Source: Candidatus Mediterraneibacter vanvlietii (lineage in GTDB: Bacteria > Bacillota > Clostridia > Lachnospirales > Lachnospiraceae). From it: a DNA stretch of 64,000 nt. Position 1 is the first letter of the stretch, and the number at the start of each line of letters is the position of its first letter. The DNA lies in assembly GCA_019113645.1 (NCBI GenBank), contig DXGZ01000089.1:1-64000 (forward strand), read 5' to 3'. Shown in pieces: positions 9,879 through 18,856 of the stretch. The translations under genes were made by a program, and so were the position numbers. The notes under the pieces were generated by a model. The model did no database searches. It worked only from the letters and a program-made list of their open reading frames with translations, and was not told the origin of the DNA.

Positions 9879-9913
9879 ATTTTAAACTCCGTTTTCTGTG
9901 ATTTGTTTTTTTG

Positions 9914-10555
9914 TTATCTGTCAATACCTGACTGAAGTTCATCTGCCCATGACTGCAGACTGTAAGTGTGTCCGTTGAACAGTTTGAGGATCACACCGGT
10001 CGGGTTATCTTCGTTGGCGAAAGCATTTGCCTCATCAGTATCAACATGCATGGCGAGAGAATAGGAGGGGCTGACACGCACAACAACATCTGAGAAGATC
10101 AGAGAACGCTCATAACTTGTGGTAATGACAAAGACGATATCGTTATCCTTCACATGGGCGCGGATCGCGTCAACAGGCGTCATATGGATATGACGTTTTG
10201 CAACGATCACACCTTTCTCAAGCTCTACTTTTCCTTTCGGTCCGATCAGAGTGCATCCGGGGGTGCCATCCAGGTCGCCGGACTGCCGGATTACGCTTTT
10301 GATGCCGAGACGTCTCGCGTCTGTAACAGAAATCTCAACCTGCGTTTCTTTCCTGCAGGGTCCCAGAATGACAACTTTTTCAAACCGGCCTTTCGGTCCG
10401 ACGACCGCAAGCCGTTCTTTGCATGCATACTGTCCCGGCTGGCTCAGCTCTTTGGCGAACGTAGGCTTGGCGCCGGAGCCGAACAGGGTCTCGAAGTCCT
10501 CCTGTGTGATATGGATATGACGTGCCGAAGTTTCAATCGGTATCTTCAAACTCAT
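9914..10555 (-). CDS. pduL: Phosphate propanoyltransferase / PduL-type phosphotransacylase
   Basis: IPIETSARHIHITQEDFETLFG...AKRHIHMTPVDA...VRVSPSYSLAMHVDTDEANA, duplicated H-x-H motifs of PduL. Confidence 0.92.
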   Translation of the reverse strand: MSLKIPIETSARHIHITQEDFETLFGSGAKPTFAKELSQPGQYACKERLAVVGPKGRFEKVVILGPCRKETQVEISVTDARRLGIKSVIRQSGDLDGTPGCTLIGPKGKVELEKGVIVAKRHIHMTPVDAIRAHVKDNDIVFVITTSYERSLIFSDVVVRVSPSYSLAMHVDTDEANAFANEDNPTGVILKLFNGHTYSLQSWADELQSGIDR

Positions 10556-10689
10556 CTTTAAATTCCTCCCTTGTCTTATTCGATTTTAGCAGAATAAAGT
10601 GCTGTTTTCAATAATGATTTGGGGGCCGGCAGGGCGGCGGACAGGAGATGGCGGCAGCAGTATCTGTATGAAATTGCAATGTTTTGTTG

Positions 10690-10735
10690 AAAAAACGAAA
10701 AAATGTTAAAAACAGGTGAAAAACACGTTAAAAAA
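10690..10735. promoter_or_regulatory. Run of A-tracts (candidate intrinsically curved DNA)
   Basis: Five A5-6 tracts at 10690, 10698, 10708, 10719 and 10730; the last three are about one helical turn apart. Confidence 0.45.
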
Positions 10736-10760
10736 TAATGAAGATTGTGTAAAATATTCG

Positions 10761-10790
10761 TTGACACAGAATATTCTGTCATGCTACTTT
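10761..10790 (+). promoter_or_regulatory. Candidate promoter TTGACA-18-TACTTT with 14-bp palindrome ACAGAATATTCTGT (10766-10779) in the spacer
   Basis: Direct reading upstream of the Na/Pi cotransporter. Confidence 0.5.
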
Positions 10791-10857
10791 AAAAATAGCG
10801 CGTTATTATGCATGCGCTGGAAATCGTAAACTCGATAAACTGCAAAGGAGAAGAGAA

Positions 10858-12489
10858 ATGGGAATAACGGATATACTCTCTTTATTTGGCGGACTGGCCC
10901 TGTTCCTGTACGGAATGCAGATGATGAGTACCGGGCTTGAGGCCGCAGCAGGCAACAAGATGAAATCAATTCTGGAGAAACTGACATCCAACCGGATTAA
11001 AGGAGTTGTGGTAGGAGCGATCATTACGGCGGTGATTCAGTCATCTTCCGCAACTACAGTCATGGTGGTTGGATTTGTTAATTCAGGGCTGATGACGCTG
11101 AAACAGGCAGTATGGATCATAATGGGAGCCAATATCGGAACGACAATTACCGGACAGCTGATTGCGCTGGATATCGGGGCGATTGCGCCGCTGTTTGCGA
11201 TTATCGGCGTGGGCGCTATTATGTTCGTGAAAAATGAGAAGGTTCATCACATCAGCAGTATTATAGCCGGCCTGGGAATTCTGTTTATGGGTATGGATAT
11301 GATGGGAGCCGCAATGGAACCGCTTCAGAATTCGGAGGCGTTTATTAATCTGATGACCCAGTTCAGCAACCCGTTCCTGGGAATTCTGGTAGGCGCTGTG
11401 TTTACAGCGGTGATTCAGTCATCTTCCGCATCAGTTGGTATCCTTCAGGCACTGGCGGCGACCGGCATGATCCCGCTTTCCAGCGCGGTATTTGTGCTTT
11501 TCGGACAGAATATCGGAACCTGTATCACAGCTGTTCTGGCATCCATTGGCATGAAGGTAAACGCAAAGAGAACCACAATTATTCATCTGATGTTCAATAT
11601 CATAGGAACGATTATATTCACCACGATCTGTGTGGCGACTCCTGCCTATGTGAACTGGGTTGAATCGCTGACTCCGGGCGATCCGGTGGCGCAGATTGCG
11701 AATGCGCACACAATCTTTAATATCGTTACAACACTGATTCTGCTTCCGTTTGGTTCTTACATGGCAAAAGCGGCTGAGCGGATTCTGCCGGACAGCAAAA
11801 AAGCGGATGACGAGGATCTTCGTCTGAAATACATCCGTCCTTTTGAATCTTCCTATTCCATCGGAAACAGTGCTGTGGCTGTGACTCAGGTGAAAGAAGA
11901 AGTGGGCAGGATGCTTGATATGGTATCAAAGAATATCGGCGACGCTTTTGACACTCTGATTCAGTATGATGACAAGGCGAGAAAAAAGGTGGATGAGAGA
12001 GAAGAATATATCGATTATCTCAATAAAGGCATTTCCGAGTATATTGTGTCTCTGATGTCCACAGAAATGAATACGGAAGATTCCAGGAAGATCAACGGTT
12101 ATTATGCGATTATCAGCAACCTGGAACGAATCGGTGATCACGCGACAAACCTTGCGGAGTACGCGGATGATATGAAGAAGTGGGAACTGAAGTTCTCGGA
12201 TAACGTACTTGAAGAGCTCGGCGAGATGAAAAAGCAGTGCATGAATTCGCTTGAAAATGTGAAGGTGAATGATAATTCTGACATTGACGGTGTACTGAAA
12301 CAGGCAGTGGTCATGGAGCAGAAGACAGACGACATGCGCGACAAGTATTTCAAAAAGCAGATGCAGAGGCTGAAAAAAGGAAAATGCAAGCCGCAGAGCG
12401 GAATCGTATTTTCCGAAGTTCTTACGGATTTTGAGCGAATCGGCGATCATGTGCTCAATATCGCACAGCAGTATGGTGAGATGAAATAA
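10858..12489 (+). CDS. Na+/phosphate cotransporter family protein with C-terminal PhoU-like domain
   Basis: Duplicated motif TAVIQSSSATTVMVVGFVNSG / TAVIQSSSASVGILQALAATG; PhoU-like helical C-terminus. Confidence 0.92.
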   Translation: MGITDILSLFGGLALFLYGMQMMSTGLEAAAGNKMKSILEKLTSNRIKGVVVGAIITAVIQSSSATTVMVVGFVNSGLMTLKQAVWIIMGANIGTTITGQLIALDIGAIAPLFAIIGVGAIMFVKNEKVHHISSIIAGLGILFMGMDMMGAAMEPLQNSEAFINLMTQFSNPFLGILVGAVFTAVIQSSSASVGILQALAATGMIPLSSAVFVLFGQNIGTCITAVLASIGMKVNAKRTTIIHLMFNIIGTIIFTTICVATPAYVNWVESLTPGDPVAQIANAHTIFNIVTTLILLPFGSYMAKAAERILPDSKKADDEDLRLKYIRPFESSYSIGNSAVAVTQVKEEVGRMLDMVSKNIGDAFDTLIQYDDKARKKVDEREEYIDYLNKGISEYIVSLMSTEMNTEDSRKINGYYAIISNLERIGDHATNLAEYADDMKKWELKFSDNVLEELGEMKKQCMNSLENVKVNDNSDIDGVLKQAVVMEQKTDDMRDKYFKKQMQRLKKGKCKPQSGIVFSEVLTDFERIGDHVLNIAQQYGEMK

Positions 12490-12652
12490 AGAAGTTTTGC
12501 TGCCCTGCAGGATGTTGAATAGACGGACTCTGGTTTTCGGGAGCAGAGACATCTGACAGATTAACGTATATTTCCCTCCGTTTTACAGATACTACATTTA
12601 CTGACAGAAAAGTGCAGTTTATGCAGAGAATTGTAAAACGGAGGATTTTTAT

Positions 12653-13195
12653 ATGAAGGCAACGGGAATTGTGAGGCGGATCGACGATCTGGGGCGTGTC
12701 GTCATCCCCAAAGAGATCAGAAGGACGCTCCGGATAAGAGAAGGAGATCCGCTTGAGATATTTACGGATCGTGAAGGCGAGGTGATTCTGAAGAAATATT
12801 CACCGATCGGTGAACTGGGGACACTGGCGAAAATGTACGCGGAGAGCCTGGCGCAGACTCTGGACTGTACGGTTTGTATTACAGACACGGATCAGGTCGT
12901 GGCAGTGTCCGGAAGCGGGAAGAAGGATCTCCAGGATCAGTTTATCGGAAAAGAAATGGAAAATGTCTTAAAAGAACGCGGACAGGTGATGGCTGCAAAC
13001 GGGGAGAGCACATATGTCAAAATTACGCTGGATATGAAAGAATTTCAGGATGAAGTGATCTGCCCGATTATCTGTGAGGGCGATGTGATCGGTTCAGTAG
13101 TGCTGCTGAATAAAGACACGAAGAAGAGACTCGGTGAGGTGGAGCAGAGGGTGGCAAGCAGTGCCGCTGATTTCCTCGGAAGACAGATGGGGTAG
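12653..13195 (+). CDS. spoVT: Stage V sporulation protein T (AbrB-GAF transcriptional regulator)
   Basis: MKATGIVRRIDDLGRVVIPKEIRRTLRIREGDPLEIFTDREGEVILKKYSPIGEL. Confidence 0.95.
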   Translation: MKATGIVRRIDDLGRVVIPKEIRRTLRIREGDPLEIFTDREGEVILKKYSPIGELGTLAKMYAESLAQTLDCTVCITDTDQVVAVSGSGKKDLQDQFIGKEMENVLKERGQVMAANGESTYVKITLDMKEFQDEVICPIICEGDVIGSVVLLNKDTKKRLGEVEQRVASSAADFLGRQMG

Positions 13196-13277
13196 AGGCT
13201 GTCATAAAACCCGCTGTCCGGACATATGATTTACCAGTAGGACAAAGACTGGCAAATATGTTTGGATACGGGAGGGA

Positions 13278-13670
13278 ATGCTGATGGAGAAAAAGACTGG
13301 CACACGCGCGGGGCTTGAGAGGAAGATACTCTGGATGGTCAAGGCGCTCCTTTGCGCTTATGTTGTGACGGGAATCATGCTTCTGATTCTGACGGTTCTG
13401 CTGTATAAGCTGGGATTAAGCGAGGAGAATGTAAATGCCGGGATCATCCTGATCTATGTGATTTCCACATTTTCCGGAGGGTTTGTGATCGGGAAATTCG
13501 CGAAGATCAGAAAGTTTTTGTGGGGACTGCTCGCGGGCGTACTGTATTTTATTCTGCTGCTCCTGATTTCGCTGGGAATCTATCATTCCCTTCAGGGAGA
13601 GGCCGTGCATCTTGTGACAACGTTTCTGCTCTGCGCGGGCGGAGGGATGCTGGGCGGAATGGTATCCTGA
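13278..13670 (+). CDS. Small 4-TM membrane protein, TIGR04086-like
   Basis: 130 aa, four hydrophobic helices, GGFVIGKFAKIRKFLWGLLAG; position upstream of scfA. Confidence 0.65.
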   Translation: MLMEKKTGTRAGLERKILWMVKALLCAYVVTGIMLLILTVLLYKLGLSEENVNAGIILIYVISTFSGGFVIGKFAKIRKFLWGLLAGVLYFILLLLISLGIYHSLQGEAVHLVTTFLLCAGGGMLGGMVS

Positions 13671-13757
13671 ACTGTTTAGAAAAAAAGCTTTAAAAACCTC
13701 TGATCCTGTGCTATAATGTTACGAGCATAATATTGCAGAAGAGTAGGAGGAGACAAC

Positions 13758-13901
13758 ATGGAACACATTAAGACATTAAATACACAGACATTAAACAATA
13801 CAGTGAAAAAAGGCGGATGCGGAGAGTGCCAGACTTCATGCCAGTCTGCATGTAAGACATCCTGCACAGTAGGAAATCAGACCTGCGAGAACAGGAAGTA
13901 A
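13758..13901 (+). CDS. scfA: SCIFF (six cysteines in forty-five residues) ranthipeptide precursor
   Basis: Translated by hand: MEHIKTLNTQTLNNTVKKGGCGECQTSCQSACKTSCTVGNQTCENRK*; SD AGGAGG; six Cys; immediately upstream of the radical-SAM maturase. Confidence 0.95.
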   Translation: MEHIKTLNTQTLNNTVKKGGCGECQTSCQSACKTSCTVGNQTCENRK

Positions 13902-14002
13902 GAACCATATCGCAATCACAAGAGAACAAGTGAACAAGGCAGCGGTCATAACAGGCCGCTGCCTTATGCGTGTAGAATGAAAAGAGAAAGAGAGGTACTC
14001 AT

Positions 14003-15409
14003 GTGATACATCTGTATCAGAATAACGGATATAATATCGTCCTGGACGTAAACAGCGGGGCTGTTCATGTAGTGGACAAGGCTGCTTATGATGTGATCGG
14101 CGCGCTGGAAAAACAAAATGAATTCCACACGCCGGATACGCTGAAGAGCCCGGAGACTACAGAATATCTCGTGGCAGAACTGGGAGAAAAATATGCGCAG
14201 GAGGATATCATGGATATCCTGAATGCGGTGGTCACTCTGACAGAAGAGGGCAGGCTGTTTACACAGGATGTCTACGAAGATTTTATCGATGAAGTGAAAC
14301 AGAGAAAGACAGTGGTGAAAGCACTCTGTCTGCACATAGCGCATGACTGTAACCTGGCGTGCAAATACTGTTTCGCGGAGGAAGGGGAATATCACGGACG
14401 CCGCGCGCTGATGTCCTTTGAAGTAGGAAAGAAAGCGCTCGACTTCCTGATCGCGAATTCAGGCAGGAGAAGAAATCTGGAAGTAGACTTCTTCGGCGGG
14501 GAGCCGCTTATGAACTGGCAGGTTGTAAAAGACCTGGTTGCTTACGGAAGAGAGCAGGAGAAGATCCACGACAAGCATTTCCGCTTCACTCTTACGACAA
14601 ACGGCGTTCTTTTAAATGATGAAGTCCAGGAATTTGTCAACCGTGAGATGGACAACGTGGTGTTAAGCCTTGACGGACGGAAAGAAGTCAATGACAGAAT
14701 GCGCCCGTTCCGCAATGGAAAGGGAAGCTATGATCTGATCGTGCCGAAATTCCAGAAACTGGCTGAGAGCCGTCATCAGCAGAAATATTACATACGAGGC
14801 ACTTTTACAAGGAATAATCTGGATTTCGCCAACGATGTTCTGCATTTTGCAGAGCTTGGATTTGAGCAGATTTCCATAGAGCCGGTTGTCGGCGAGGATA
14901 CGGATCCGTATGCGATTCAGAAGGAAGATCTGCCGGTAATATTTGAGGAATACGACAAGCTGGCGAAGATTATGGTGGAACGAGAGAGAAACGGAAACGG
15001 CTTCACATTCTTCCACTTTATGATCGACCTGGAAGGCGGACCGTGCGTGTCCAAACGGCTTTCCGGCTGCGGATCGGGAACCGAGTATCTGGCGGTTACG
15101 CCGTGGGGGGATCTGTATCCGTGCCACCAGTTCGTGGGACAGGAAGAGTTCCTTATGGGAAATGTTGACGAAGGCATTACGAAGCCGGAGATCGCGGACG
15201 AATTCCGGGGATGCAGTGTGTATTCCAAAGAAAGCTGCAAAAAATGTTTCGCCAGATTCTACTGCAGCGGAGGATGTATGGCGAATTCGTATAAATTCCA
15301 TCACACCATAAATGATACTTATGAGGTGAGCTGTGAGATGGAGCGCAAACGTGTCGAGTGCGCGATTATGATAAAGGCCGCCCTTGCGGATATGCAGGAC
15401 GCAGAATAG
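14003..15409 (+). CDS. scfB: SCIFF radical SAM maturase
   Basis: GTG start; CxxxCxxC motif CNLACKYCFAEEG; SPASM-like C-terminus CGSGTEYLAVTPWGDLYPCHQF..CKKCFARFYCSGGCMANSY. Confidence 0.95.
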   Translation: MIHLYQNNGYNIVLDVNSGAVHVVDKAAYDVIGALEKQNEFHTPDTLKSPETTEYLVAELGEKYAQEDIMDILNAVVTLTEEGRLFTQDVYEDFIDEVKQRKTVVKALCLHIAHDCNLACKYCFAEEGEYHGRRALMSFEVGKKALDFLIANSGRRRNLEVDFFGGEPLMNWQVVKDLVAYGREQEKIHDKHFRFTLTTNGVLLNDEVQEFVNREMDNVVLSLDGRKEVNDRMRPFRNGKGSYDLIVPKFQKLAESRHQQKYYIRGTFTRNNLDFANDVLHFAELGFEQISIEPVVGEDTDPYAIQKEDLPVIFEEYDKLAKIMVERERNGNGFTFFHFMIDLEGGPCVSKRLSGCGSGTEYLAVTPWGDLYPCHQFVGQEEFLMGNVDEGITKPEIADEFRGCSVYSKESCKKCFARFYCSGGCMANSYKFHHTINDTYEVSCEMERKRVECAIMIKAALADMQDAE

Positions 15410-15425
15410 AAAGGACAGAAAAGTC

Positions 15426-17855
15426 ATGAAGAAGAGCAGAGGTATTTTAAGTCTGGTTCTCATCGCGGCAGTGATGGTCCTTCTCGGTGTCACATCGATC
15501 CGGGGACTTGATTCAGCCGGAATGGGATCGGCAAAAAACATTAATCTCGGACTTGATCTGGAAGGTGGCGTGAGCATTACCTATCAGGTGAAGGGAGATA
15601 CGCCTTCTCAGGAAGACATGGATGACACGGTGTACAAGCTTCAGCGCCGTGTGGAGGCTTACAGCAGCGAAGCGCAGGCATATCAGGAGGGAGATAACCG
15701 GATCAGTATCGAGATCCCGGGCGTGCAGGATGCCAATGAGATCCTGTCAGAACTGGGACAGCCGGGTTCCCTGTATTTTATCAGACACTATGGAAGCGAT
15801 GGCTCGGAAAACTATACGCTTAATGCGGATGGAACAGGCTATGAGCTGACGAAGACGATTGAAGAGCTGCAGAATGACGGCTCCGTTGTCCTGTCCGGAT
15901 CTGATGTGGAGAATGCCACTGCCGGCACTTATCAGCATCAGACAACAGGGGCGACGATATATGCGGTAGACCTTACATTTAATGATGAGGGAACCCAGAA
16001 ATTCGCCGACGCCACGGAAGAGGCATACAACAACGGATCTGACAGCATTGCCATCTACTATGACGGCGAGCTGATCAGTGTTCCGAACGTACAGAATGTA
16101 ATCGAAAACGGTCAGGCTCAGATCACGGGAATGTCCGGCATGGAAGAAGCATCCCAGCTTGCGTCAACAATCCGTATCGGTGGGCTGAACGTGGAGCTTG
16201 AAGAACTGAGCTCACAGGTTGTAGGAGCACAGCTTGGACAGGAAGCGGTGAGCACCAGCCTTCTCGCAGGTGTGATTGGTCTTGTGCTTGTCTGCCTGTT
16301 TATGTGTTTTGTTTATCTGCTTCCGGGTTTTGCGTCAAGTATTGCCCTGGTGTTCTATACAGGACTGATTCTTGTGCTGTTAAATGCATTTGACATTACA
16401 CTTACTCTGCCGGGTATCGCTGGTATCATCCTCGGTATCGGTATGGCAGTGGATGCCAATGTTATTATATTTGCCCGAGTGAAAGAGGAACTGGCGAATG
16501 GAAATTCTGTGAAGAGTTCCCTGAACGCAGGATTCCACAAGGCAATGTCAGCGATTATCGACGGTAATGTGACGACTCTGATCGCCGCAGGCGTGCTCTG
16601 GCTGAGAGGAAGCGGGTCTGTCAGAGGTTTTGCTCAGACACTTGCTCTTGGTATTGTGGTTTCCATGTTTACCGCCCTTGTGATTACCAGACTGATCATC
16701 TATTCCTTCTATGCGATCGGCATCCGCAGCGAGAAACTTTACGGACGCAAGGCAAAGAAGAGAAAACCGATCGATTTCCTCGGAAAGCGGAAAGTATTCT
16801 TCGTGATCTCGATTGTAATGTGCCTGAGCGGATTTGTTTTCATGGGAATCAATCATGCGAGAGGAATCGGGGCGCTGAATTACAGCCTTGATTTCATGGG
16901 AGGCACATCGACTACAGTTACATTCGATCAGCAGTATACCCTGGATGAGATCGACAGCGAGATGATCCCGGATCTGGAAGAGATCGTAAATGACAATAAT
17001 ATCCAGGTGCAGACAGTCAGAGATTCCAATGATGTCATCTTTAAGACACAGACGCTCAACCTGGAAGAAAGAGAAGCGTTTAACCAGTATATGTCTGAGA
17101 ATTACGGAGTAACAGAGAACGATATCCAGGCAACAAATATCAGTTCAACCGTAAGTTCAGAGATGCGTATGGACGCGGCGGTTGCAGTGATTATCGCAAC
17201 AGTCTGCATGCTGCTCTACATCTGGTTCCGGTTTAAAGATATCCGGTTCGCTACAAGTGCGGTTGTAGCTCTGATCCACGATGTGCTTGTAGTGTTCGGA
17301 TTCTATGTGATCGCGAGAGTTTCTGTGGGAAGCACATTTATCGCATGTATGCTTACCATCGTCGGATATTCGATCAACGCTACGATCGTTATCTTCGACC
17401 GTATCCGTGAGGAACTGCCTGTCAGAGAAAAAGGCGAGAGCCTGAAAGAACTTGTGGACCGTTGTATCACACAGACGCTCACGAGAAGTATCTATACCAA
17501 CCTGACTACATTTATCATGGTAGTTATGCTTTATATCCTGGGCGTAAGTTCCGTCAAGGAATTCGCAGCGCCGCTTATGGTCGGTATCGCGTGCGGAGCA
17601 TACACATCTGTATGCATTACCGGAGCGCTGTGGTATGTCATGAAGATGCGTACGGATGCTGCTGCTCACAAGGAAGAGATGGCTCTTCTGGGCGTTGGGT
17701 CAGTAAATGCAGTGGCAGATAAGAGCGCTGCAGAGAAAACTATTGCAGATAAGTCCGCAGAGGCTGGCAATGCAGCGGAAAACCAGACGGCACAGGCAGG
17801 AAACGCGAACAGAAAGAAAAATAAAAAGAAATCAGGGAAGAAAAAGAGAAGATAA
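15426..17855 (+). CDS. secDF: Fused protein translocase SecD-SecF
   Basis: NLGLDLEGGVSITYQV (SecD), GMAVDANVIIFARVKEEL, then NYSLDFMGGTSTTVTF and YSINATIVIFDRIREEL (SecF); Lys-rich C-terminus; ATG 15426. Confidence 0.93.
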   Translation: MKKSRGILSLVLIAAVMVLLGVTSIRGLDSAGMGSAKNINLGLDLEGGVSITYQVKGDTPSQEDMDDTVYKLQRRVEAYSSEAQAYQEGDNRISIEIPGVQDANEILSELGQPGSLYFIRHYGSDGSENYTLNADGTGYELTKTIEELQNDGSVVLSGSDVENATAGTYQHQTTGATIYAVDLTFNDEGTQKFADATEEAYNNGSDSIAIYYDGELISVPNVQNVIENGQAQITGMSGMEEASQLASTIRIGGLNVELEELSSQVVGAQLGQEAVSTSLLAGVIGLVLVCLFMCFVYLLPGFASSIALVFYTGLILVLLNAFDITLTLPGIAGIILGIGMAVDANVIIFARVKEELANGNSVKSSLNAGFHKAMSAIIDGNVTTLIAAGVLWLRGSGSVRGFAQTLALGIVVSMFTALVITRLIIYSFYAIGIRSEKLYGRKAKKRKPIDFLGKRKVFFVISIVMCLSGFVFMGINHARGIGALNYSLDFMGGTSTTVTFDQQYTLDEIDSEMIPDLEEIVNDNNIQVQTVRDSNDVIFKTQTLNLEEREAFNQYMSENYGVTENDIQATNISSTVSSEMRMDAAVAVIIATVCMLLYIWFRFKDIRFATSAVVALIHDVLVVFGFYVIARVSVGSTFIACMLTIVGYSINATIVIFDRIREELPVREKGESLKELVDRCITQTLTRSIYTNLTTFIMVVMLYILGVSSVKEFAAPLMVGIACGAYTSVCITGALWYVMKMRTDAAAHKEEMALLGVGSVNAVADKSAAEKTIADKSAEAGNAAENQTAQAGNANRKKNKKKSGKKKRR

Positions 17856-18166
17856 ATCCTGAGTTTTGCGAGGCGGGAACTGTTCAGGCGGAAAACTTCT
17901 ACGTCTAATCGGTGGTTGCCGGGAAAGAAGAGACTGTAACGCGATGCTGAGCCCACTCCTTCAAAGCTTCGAATGTATGTAACAAGAACCCCAAATGGTC
18001 GTGCAGAGGCACTCTCATTTGGGGTTCTTTAACATACAGAACGAAGGCTTTTCATCCGGTTCCTGCTCTGAATGCATCGCTTTTACAGTCTCTTCTTTCC
18101 CGGCTTCATCAATTCGGCAGAAACAGTTCCGGGCAGAAAGTTCCCGACTCGAAAACTAAGATTTTA
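17854..18166. repeat. Family A long imperfect palindrome A1 (~313 bp) abutting the secDF stop codon
   Basis: Arms pair over ~130-150 nt with core AAGAACCCCAAATG...CATTTGGGGTTCTT and GCCGGGAAAGAAGAGACTGTAA...TTACAGTCTCTTCTTTCCCGGC. Confidence 0.85.
17984..18030 (+). terminator. Apical hairpin of A1, terminator-like
   Basis: AAGAACCCCAAATG-loop-CATTTGGGGTTCTTT, 14-bp perfect stem. Confidence 0.6.
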
Positions 18167-18290
18167 CTGTATAGAAGCTGCCGGGTATGATAAAATAAAA
18201 TGGATTTTCTACAAACATTGCACAGACTCAGAATGTGATGAGAATACTGAGCTGAGATTATTAAAATATTTCAACAAGGAGGCGTATATT

Positions 18291-18816
18291 ATGAAAACTA
18301 TCCGTCTGCTCTATCCGGATCATGTGAGCGGAGGGCTTGATACTTATTATTTTGGTGCGAATCTGATGACGCATATCCTGCCTGAAAATGAGAATCAGCC
18401 GCTTGTGAAAGTGGCGGCAGCACCGCCTGACGGAAAAGAGAAAGGGATTACAAACGGAATCTATGCAGAGGATGAAGTGCTTGCGGGAATCCGGGATGCA
18501 CAGGCGAAGATTGCGGCAGAGCAGCCGGACCGGATCATTACAATTGGAGGAAACTGTATGGTCTCGCTTGCTGCATTTGATTATCTGCATGGGAAGTACG
18601 GGAATGCAGGGGCTTCATGATTATCAGGAAAAATTTCTGAATGATGCAGGCGTGCAGTATAAGATCCAGACGGAGGAATTTGTATCAGATGGAGAAATAC
18701 TCAGGATGATAACGGAGAATTCAGATGTGGTGGGATTTACGATCGCGGAATACCTGCCGTTTGATGAGTATAAGCTCCATCAGATGTTTTCAGGAATGAA
18801 CATATTTACGGAATAG
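18291..18816 (+). pseudogene. Arginase/agmatinase-family protein, internally deleted and frameshifted
   Basis: MKTIRLLYPDHVSGGLDTYYFGANL..IGGNCMVSLAAFDYLHGKYGN, then a shifted frame GMQGLHDYQEKFLNDAGVQYK...AEYLPFDEYKLHQMFSGMNIFTE*; the central metal-binding DAHxD region is missing. Confidence 0.8.
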
Positions 18817-18856
18817 AAGTTCCGGGACGGGGATATAGCGGAAAGGAAAAGGGAAA

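Noticed and set aside
9914-10555. PduL as evidence of a microcompartment operon
   Set aside because: No shell-protein, aldehyde dehydrogenase or diol dehydratase genes nearby; stand-alone PduL can serve as a phosphotransacetylase.
14663-15577. 304-aa minus-strand ORF across scfB and the secDF start
   Set aside because: Antisense to two confident genes; low plausibility as protein.
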